Origin: Halegenticoccus soli
GTDB lineage: Archaea > Halobacteriota > Halobacteria > Halobacteriales > Haloferacaceae
DNA: 64,000 bases
Reading direction: 5' to 3'
Assembly: GCF_002844195.1 (NCBI RefSeq)
Contig: NZ_PEND01000004.1
Span: 485,610 to 549,609, forward strand
Part shown: positions 59,486 to 64,000 of the stretch, in pieces
Layout of the letters: each line of letters begins with the position of its first letter
Numbering within the stretch: position 1 is the stretch's first letter
Notes under the pieces: generated by a model
Told to the model about the DNA's origin: nothing
Databases searched by the model: none
What the model saw: only the letters and a program-made list of their open reading frames with translations
Program-made: the position numbers and the translations under genes

Positions 59486-59920
59486 TCACTCGTTGCCGTC
59501 TTCGAGCGCCTGCGCGATCCGCTGGAGCTGCCGCGTCGCGTCCCGGACCTCGTCGCGGAGCTGACGGACCTCGCGCACCAGCTCCTCGTTGCCGACGTCG
59601 CCCTCGCCGGGACCGCCGGCCGCGCCCGGCGGGCCGCCGCCCATCGCTCCGGGACCGCCGCCGGGGCCGCCGCCGCCCATCATGCCGCTCATCATCTGGG
59701 CGAAGGGGTTGCCGCCCATCCCGGGGCCGCCGCCGGGACCGCCCATCACGTCCTCGGGGCTCGGCGGCTCGTCGCCCTCCTCGCGCTCCTTCGCGCGCCG
59801 CTCGCGGATCTCCTCGACCCGCTCGCGGAACGACTTCTCCTCGTCGCCTCCGGACTCGGACTCGGCCTCCGCCTCGGGTTCGGACTCGGGAGCCTCGTCG
59901 CCGGGTTCGTCTTCTGCCAT
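59486..59920 (-). CDS. acidic Gly/Met/Pro-rich protein with coiled coil
   Basis: A 144-residue low-complexity protein in three parts: an acidic N-terminus (EDEPGDEAPESEPEAEAESE), a helix (ERVEEIRERRAKEREEGDEP) and a Gly/Met/Pro repeat-like centre (GGPGGGPGMGGNPFAQMMSG, then MMGGGGPGGGPGAMGGG). It ends in a likely coiled coil (LVREVRQLRDEVRDATRQLQ). The Met-rich glycine region is unusual and may form a flexible or phase-separating segment. Haloarchaeal relatives exist but their role is unknown. It is downstream of, and codirectional with, the DUF2797 gene (101 bp gap). Confidence 0.7.
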   Translation of the reverse strand: MAEDEPGDEAPESEPEAEAESESGGDEEKSFRERVEEIRERRAKEREEGDEPPSPEDVMGGPGGGPGMGGNPFAQMMSGMMGGGGPGGGPGAMGGGPPGAAGGPGEGDVGNEELVREVRQLRDEVRDATRQLQRIAQALEDGNE

Positions 59921-60021
59921 AGCTACGCGTTCGCAAGCCAGCCCGAAAAGGGTTGTCGTATCCGTCACCCGGAGGCGGCGCGGAAGCGCGCGACGCACTC
60001 GACGCGCGTCCCGTCCAGGCC

Positions 60022-60768
60022 CTAGCCGAACGCGCCGAGGCTCGACTGGAGGTCGCGCCCGTCGCGACCGGGTTCGACCTCGTAGCCGACGAGGTCGCGC
60101 ATGTCCACCGCGTAGGCGCTCCCGGCGCGGTCGAGGACGAGCAGGCGGCCCTTCGTGCCCCGGACCGTCCCGGCGGCGATCGTCTCGGCCACCGGCCGCG
60201 CCGCCAGGTCGAGCCCGTAGTCGAACGAGAACGTCTCGATCGGATCGAACTCGGCGAGCAGGGCGTCCCAGGCGCCGTCGTCGACCGACCGGTGGAGCCC
60301 GCGCCGCTTCTCCGGGACGCGGACGCGATCGGGGATCTCGCGGGCGATCCCCGCCTCGATCTCGCGGGCGATCCGCCCGTCCTCCGCGGTGCGGATGTGC
60401 GCCCCGCGGTCCGCGCCCTGCTCGCGGAGGCGCGTCTCCAGCCGCCAGAGCTTCGTCACCCCGACCTTGAAGCGGTCCGGCGCGAAGGCGGCGAGGTACA
60501 CCGCGTGGTCGTCGAAGCAGTCCATCTCGTCCTTCAGGCACGTCCCGGTGCACCGGGCGCAGACCCACGTGCTCCGGTGGTCGCGGCAGTACGGCGCGTC
60601 GGCGGCGTCGCAGGCGACGTGCTCCCCGTCGTGGAGGGTCCCCGCGCAGTGTCGCTCGCCGAGGGCGTAGGAGAGCGCGGTCCCCTCGTCGAGCGCGACG
60701 TAGTCGACCCCGTCGCCGCCGCTCAGGAGGAGGCCGCCGTCGAGCGCGTCGTAGCCGACGATCTGCAC
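60022..60768 (-). CDS. DUF2797 family protein
   Basis: A 248-residue protein of the archaeal/bacterial DUF2797 family. A cysteine-rich N-terminal part (HCAGTLHDGEHVACDAADAP, YCRDHRSTWVCARCTGTCLK) is a likely zinc site with at least six cysteines (C54, C61, C70, C73, C77 and others). The following region is YLAAFAPDRFKVGVTKLWRL, which resembles a GIY-YIG-like start. The family may act on nucleic acid, but no activity is proven. The ATG is at 60768, divergent from the halolysin gene at 60923. Confidence 0.85.
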   Translation of the reverse strand: MQIVGYDALDGGLLLSGGDGVDYVALDEGTALSYALGERHCAGTLHDGEHVACDAADAPYCRDHRSTWVCARCTGTCLKDEMDCFDDHAVYLAAFAPDRFKVGVTKLWRLETRLREQGADRGAHIRTAEDGRIAREIEAGIAREIPDRVRVPEKRRGLHRSVDDGAWDALLAEFDPIETFSFDYGLDLAARPVAETIAAGTVRGTKGRLLVLDRAGSAYAVDMRDLVGYEVEPGRDGRDLQSSLGAFG

Positions 60769-60885
60769 GCAGACCGGTAACGCGCCCGCGGCTAAATGCG
60801 TGTCCTTCGACCGCCGCGCCCGCGAGCGACAACTCCGATTTATCGGACAGGAGTTTATAATAAAATCTGAACATTAACTAGTAGT

Positions 60886-60895
60886 AATATTTAAT
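60886..60895 (+). promoter_or_regulatory. TATA region of the first tandem halolysin gene
   Basis: AATATTTAAT lies 28-37 nt upstream of the ATG at 60923, within an AT-rich promoter (60851-60920). The last ten bases before and including the start (TATCGCAATG) match those of the paralogous gene downstream (TATCGTAATG). Confidence 0.6.
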
Positions 60896-60922
60896 GTGAG
60901 TTGCTAATTCATATCTATCGCA

Positions 60923-62113
60923 ATGTTGCACGGAGACGGACAGGCGACGCGGCGCAACGTGTTGAAAGCGGTCGGCGGAACGGTGGGGTCGACGGGGATC
61001 GTCGGCCTGGCCTCGGCGTCGGAGGGTGCGACGATCGAAGTGAACGTCGGATACGCGGGAAAGAGCGGCAGGCGGGCGGCGAGAAGCGAGGCGCGGTCGA
61101 TCCGGCGGGAGTTCGCGTTCGACGCGCTGACGATCACGGTGAACGAGAACGCGATCCCGGGGCTTCGCAGACGAAAGGACGTGCGGTACGTCGAGGAGAA
61201 CGGCAGCGTGTACGCGCTCCGGCCCGGGAAGGGCGGAACCGACGTCGACGGCAGCAGCACCGGACAGACCTTGCCGTGGGGGATCGATCGCGTCGACGCC
61301 GAGGTCGCGCACGGCGGCGGCTACACCGGTGCGGGGGCGGACGTCGCCATCATCGACACCGGCATCGACTCCGACCATCCGGATCTCCAGGCCAACCTCG
61401 GCGAGGGTAAGGCGTTCGTCAGCTGCCGCGGGGGAACGTGCAACGAGCCGTGGGACGACGACAACGACCACGGCACCCACTGCGCCGGCACCGCCGACGC
61501 GGTCGACAACGACGAGGGCGTCGTCGGGGTCAGCACGGAGGCGACGCTGCACGCGGTCAAGGTGCTCGACAAGCGCGGCAGCGGCACCTTCTCCGACGTG
61601 GCCGCGGGCGTCGAGTGGACCGCGGACCAGGGCTACGACGTCGGGAGCATGAGCCTCGGCGCGAGTTCGGGGTCCCAGACGCTCAAGGACGCCTGCTCCT
61701 ACGCGTACGAGCGGGGCGTTCTGCTCGTCGCGGCCGCGGGCAACTCCGGTCCCTGCTCGGACTGCGTCGGCTATCCGGCCGCCTACGACGAGTGTATCGC
61801 CGTGAGCGCGACGAGCGAGGACGACTCGCTGGCGAGCTTCTCCTCGACGGGCCCCGAGGTCGAGCTCGCCGCGCCCGGTGAGGACGTCTACTCGACGGTG
61901 CCGGGCGGCTACGACACGTTCTCGGGCACGTCGATGGCCTGCCCGCACGTCGCCGGAGCGGGCGCGCTGCTCATGGCCGAGGGGTACACGAACGCGGAGG
62001 CGCGCCAGCGGCTCCGCGACACCGCCGAAGACCTCGGCCTCGCGAGCAACGAGCAGGGGTACGGCCTGCTCGACGCCGCCGCCGCGCTCGGACTCGATTC
62101 GAGCGACAACTGA
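60923..62113 (+). CDS. Tat-exported halolysin-like S8 protease (tandem copy 1)
   Basis: A 396-residue secreted subtilase. Tat signal TRRNVLKAVGG (9-19). An I9-like propeptide covers about 38-98 (NVGYAGKSGRRAA; DVRYVEENGSVYAL). The catalytic triad is D145 (AIIDTGIDSDHPDL), H183 (DHGTHCAGT) and S337 (SGTSMACPHVAG), with oxyanion N274 (AAGNSG). It carries six or more cysteines (for example C168, C173, C278, C281), which may form disulfides outside the cell. It lacks the C-terminal extension of classical halolysins. A paralogue follows 117 bp downstream in the same direction, and a BsuPI-domain gene lies after that. Confidence 0.95.
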   Translation: MLHGDGQATRRNVLKAVGGTVGSTGIVGLASASEGATIEVNVGYAGKSGRRAARSEARSIRREFAFDALTITVNENAIPGLRRRKDVRYVEENGSVYALRPGKGGTDVDGSSTGQTLPWGIDRVDAEVAHGGGYTGAGADVAIIDTGIDSDHPDLQANLGEGKAFVSCRGGTCNEPWDDDNDHGTHCAGTADAVDNDEGVVGVSTEATLHAVKVLDKRGSGTFSDVAAGVEWTADQGYDVGSMSLGASSGSQTLKDACSYAYERGVLLVAAAGNSGPCSDCVGYPAAYDECIAVSATSEDDSLASFSSTGPEVELAAPGEDVYSTVPGGYDTFSGTSMACPHVAGAGALLMAEGYTNAEARQRLRDTAEDLGLASNEQGYGLLDAAAALGLDSSDN

Positions 62114-62114
62114 G

Positions 62115-62190
62115 CCGCCGTAAAACCGGCGGGAGCGGACGCCGATATATATTTCTTACCTTCCACTACAATATTTAATTTCTTCCTTTT
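62115..62190 (+). terminator. hairpin plus T-rich terminator after halolysin copy 1
   Basis: CCGCCG (62115-62120) pairs with CGGCGG (62127-62132) around TAAAAC, just after the stop codon. T-rich runs follow at about 62150-62190. This probably separates the two halolysin transcripts. Confidence 0.5.
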
Positions 62191-62193
62191 CAA

Positions 62194-62203
62194 TAATTAT
62201 TAG
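62194..62203 (+). promoter_or_regulatory. TATA region of the second tandem halolysin gene
   Basis: TAATTATTAG lies 28-37 nt upstream of the ATG at 62231. The second copy therefore has its own promoter. Confidence 0.55.
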
Positions 62204-62230
62204 TTAACGGAGCGATCACAGGTTATCGTA

Positions 62231-63367
62231 ATGTCCAGAACAAACGACATTATCTCGCGCCGAAAAGTGCTACAGCTGACGGGCGGTTCGGTCTCCCTCG
62301 CGGCGACGACTGGCCTGGCGAGCGCCGAGTCGTCGGAGACGGTCGAGGTGAACGTCGGCTACGCCGCCGAAAGCGGCCGACGTGCGGCGAAACGAGAGGC
62401 GAAGCGGGTCGTCCGCGAGTTCGCCTCCATCGACGCCGTCACCGTCGAGGTGAACCGGAACGCCCTGTCGGGGCTCCGAAAGCGGAACGACGTCCGCTAC
62501 GCCGAGGAGAACGGGCGGATGCACGCCATCGCGCAGACGCTGCCGTGGGGCGTCGACCGCGTCGACGGCGACGTCGCCGAAGCGTACGGGTACACCGGGT
62601 CGGGGGCGGACGTCGCCATCATCGACACCGGCATCGACTCCGACCACCCCGATCTCGTCGACAACCTCGGCAGCGGAGCGTACGCGGTCGCCTGCTCCGG
62701 TTCGGGCTGCAACTACGGGTGGGACGACGACAACGGCCACGGCACCCACTGCGCCGGCATCGCGGCCGCCGTGGACAACAGTCGGGGCGTCGTCGGCGTG
62801 GCGACGAACCCGACGCTGCACGCGGTCAAGGTGCTCGACAGCCGGGGCGGCGGCTCGTACTCGGACATCGCGGCCGGCATCGAGTACGTCGCCGACCAGG
62901 GGTGGGACGTCGCCAGCCTCAGCCTCGGCGGAGGGAAGTCCTACACCGTCGAGGACGCGGTCGAGTACGCGTACTCCCGCGGCGTGCTGCTCGTCGCGGC
63001 CGCGGGCAACTCCGGCCCCTGCTCGGACTGTGTCGGCTACCCGGCGGCCGAACCGGAGTGCATCGCGGTGAGCGCGACCACCTCCTCCGACTCGCTGGCG
63101 AGCTTCTCCTCGACCGGCCCGGAGGTCGAACTCGCCGCGCCCGGCCAGGACATCTACTCGACCTACGTCGGCGGCGGGTACACCTCGCTCGACGGCACGT
63201 CGATGGCCTGCCCGCACGTCTCGGGCGTCGGCGGGTTGCTCATGGCCGAGGGCTACGCGAACACGGAGGCGCGCCAGCGGATGCGCGACACCGCCGAGGA
63301 CGTCGGGCTGTCGAGCAACGAGCAGGGGTACGGGCTCGTCGACGCGGCCGCCGCGCTCGGCCTCTGA
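62231..63367 (+). CDS. Tat-exported halolysin-like S8 protease (tandem copy 2)
   Basis: A 378-residue paralogue of the preceding gene. Tat signal SRRKVLQLTGGS (9-20). The propeptide NVGYAAESGRRAAKREAKRV (41-60) and DVRYAEENGR match the first copy closely. Catalytic residues are D132, H170 and S324 (DGTSMACPHVSG), with N260. The CSDC pair (264-267) and other cysteines are conserved between the copies. The catalytic cores are much alike, while the signal peptides and the propeptide-catalytic linker differ (the first copy has an extra PGKGGTDVDGSSTG). This is a local gene duplication. No C-terminal extension. Confidence 0.95.
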   Translation: MSRTNDIISRRKVLQLTGGSVSLAATTGLASAESSETVEVNVGYAAESGRRAAKREAKRVVREFASIDAVTVEVNRNALSGLRKRNDVRYAEENGRMHAIAQTLPWGVDRVDGDVAEAYGYTGSGADVAIIDTGIDSDHPDLVDNLGSGAYAVACSGSGCNYGWDDDNGHGTHCAGIAAAVDNSRGVVGVATNPTLHAVKVLDSRGGGSYSDIAAGIEYVADQGWDVASLSLGGGKSYTVEDAVEYAYSRGVLLVAAAGNSGPCSDCVGYPAAEPECIAVSATTSSDSLASFSSTGPEVELAAPGQDIYSTYVGGGYTSLDGTSMACPHVSGVGGLLMAEGYANTEARQRMRDTAEDVGLSSNEQGYGLVDAAAALGL

Positions 63368-63540
63368 GAGGGAGTCGCCCGAACGATCGCCCGCGGGGCG
63401 TCGATTCGGGCGCTCGCGGGCGGCGTCGGTCCGCTTGCGCGACATCGGTCTGACCCCCCACGCGAGACCGGTTCCGCTCCGCGTTTTTGTGTCAACGATC
63501 GACCGCGAGAACTATACGCCGTCGATCCGTTGGACCGGCC

Positions 63541-63870
63541 ATGCTCGACGCGATCCTGTCGGTCACGCCGTCGGACGACCGGGTGGAGTTCGCGCTCGCC
63601 GTCGAAAACGCCGGCGACGAACCGGTGACCCTCTCCTTCCGCGACGGTCAGCGGGCCGACTTCGCCGTCTACGAGGACGGCGTCGAGGTCTGGCGCTGGA
63701 GCGAGGGCCGGATGTTCACGATGGCGCTCGGGTCCGAGACGCTCGACCCCGGCGAGCGGGTCAGCTACGGCGGCACGTGGGAGGAGCCGTCGCCCGGAAC
63801 GTACACCGCCCTCGGGACGCTCGCGGCCGACGGCGTCGACGTCGAAGCGAAGACGGACTTCTCGGTCTAG
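63541..63870 (+). CDS. BsuPI-type (intracellular proteinase inhibitor) domain protein
   Basis: A 109-residue beta-sandwich protein. The strands VEFALAVENAGDEPVTLSF and QRADFAVYEDGVEVWRWSEG, then FTMALGSETLDPGERVSYGG and PSPGTYTALGTL, match the BsuPI domain, named after a Bacillus intracellular proteinase inhibitor. It has no signal peptide, so it would act inside the cell. Its position 173 bp after two secreted subtilase genes suggests it could protect the cell from unexported protease, although BsuPI domains also occur without proteases. Its stop codon overlaps the convergent epimerase stop (CTAG). Confidence 0.82.
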   Translation: MLDAILSVTPSDDRVEFALAVENAGDEPVTLSFRDGQRADFAVYEDGVEVWRWSEGRMFTMALGSETLDPGERVSYGGTWEEPSPGTYTALGTLAADGVDVEAKTDFSV

Positions 63871-64000
63871 GCCCGCTCGGCTTTGAGTTCGGCGGCGAGG
63901 TCGCGGGCGGCGCGGCGGACCGCCTCGTCGCTCTCTGTCTCTGGTTCCCACCCGAGCGCCGCCAGTTTCTCGATCGACAGCCGCATTTTCGGCACGTCGC
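63867..64000 (-). CDS. C-terminal end of a probable NAD-dependent sugar epimerase (partial)
   Basis: Only the last 43 full codons are in the window. The tail reads DVPKMRLSIEKLAALGWEPE, then an amphipathic helix ending LAAELKAERA. The pattern (M-R-L-x-I-x-KL-x-x-LGW-x-P) is the conserved C-terminal substrate-lid motif of UDP-glucose 4-epimerase-like short-chain dehydrogenases. The catalytic Rossmann domain lies beyond the window, so substrate cannot be judged. The gene is convergent with the BsuPI gene and shares CTAG at the stops. Confidence 0.7.
   Translation of the reverse strand, partial: DVPKMRLSIEKLAALGWEPETESDEAVRRAARDLAAELKAERA

Noticed and set aside
62150..62200. AT-rich patch as a sign of recent insertion
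   Set aside because: It fits terminator T-runs plus the promoter of the second halolysin copy; no terminal repeats or target duplications were seen.

Overview
The window is chromosomal DNA from a haloarchaeon (class Halobacteria). The basis is the very high GC content, strongly acidic proteins, twin-arginine (Tat) rather than Sec signals on almost every exported protein, and TATA elements about 25-35 nt upstream of start codons (leaderless transcription). Typical haloarchaeal families are present: halolysin-like subtilases, Bat-type HTH regulators, CbiX plus a DR2241-like partner, an ADP-forming acyl-CoA synthetase and RNase P component 4. I see no rRNA, no convincing tRNA, no CRISPR array and no insertion sequence. 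Gene density is high; only two gene-free stretches exceed 300 bp (15452-15836 and 53381-53716).

Layout. 1-6752: three consecutive Tat-exported proteases on the minus strand (an M14 zinc carboxypeptidase cut by the window edge, then two S8 subtilases), with a Bat-family PAS/GAF regulator upstream (6940-8925). 9144-12334: a P-loop/DRTGG protein paired with ADP-forming acetyl-CoA synthetase. 12563-18340: an ASST-like propeller protein, a putative heavy-metal/manganese exporter with a possible operator, a YbaK-like deacylase, a ZIP transporter, small orphan genes and a roughly 95-nt stem-loop element (18120-18216). 18412-24438: thioredoxin reductase, DUF357, a winged-helix regulator with a 3-TM partner, CysRS, a PH-domain membrane protein and a second Bat-like regulator.

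24527-30102: a complete CUT1-type ABC importer (binding lipoprotein, two permeases, ATPase) fused translationally to a class III CoA-transferase gene. 30233-34099: a small membrane protein, CbiX and its Fe-S partner, a Trm112-like protein and a truncated hemoglobin. 34346-37773: a second sugar-type ABC importer without its own ATPase. 37792-45602: a lone homing-endonuclease-associated repeat, purA, a winged-helix regulator, a large haloarchaeal protein with a long disordered centre, a CDP-alcohol phosphatidyltransferase, a methyltransferase and a 2-TM channel with two RCK modules.

45745-55480: a CDGSH protein, cytochrome oxidase subunit III, a polytopic membrane protein, a zinc-finger membrane protein, squalene/phytoene synthase-family and acyl-CoA dehydrogenase genes, an amidase with a Tat-exported partner, then oxidase subunit I. 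Subunits I and III lie 6.7 kb apart and subunit II is not in the window. 55564-60768: rnp4-CRM protein-MscS, two GT4 glycosyltransferases, a Gly/Met-rich acidic protein and a DUF2797 protein. 60923-63870: two tandem halolysin-like proteases followed by a BsuPI-type proteinase-inhibitor-domain gene. The window ends in the 3' end of a probable sugar-nucleotide epimerase.

The most striking themes are extracellular proteolysis at both ends of the window (five exported proteases and one inhibitor-domain gene), a beta-sandwich module shared by two different protease clans, and the conserved-looking stem-loop at 18.1 kb.
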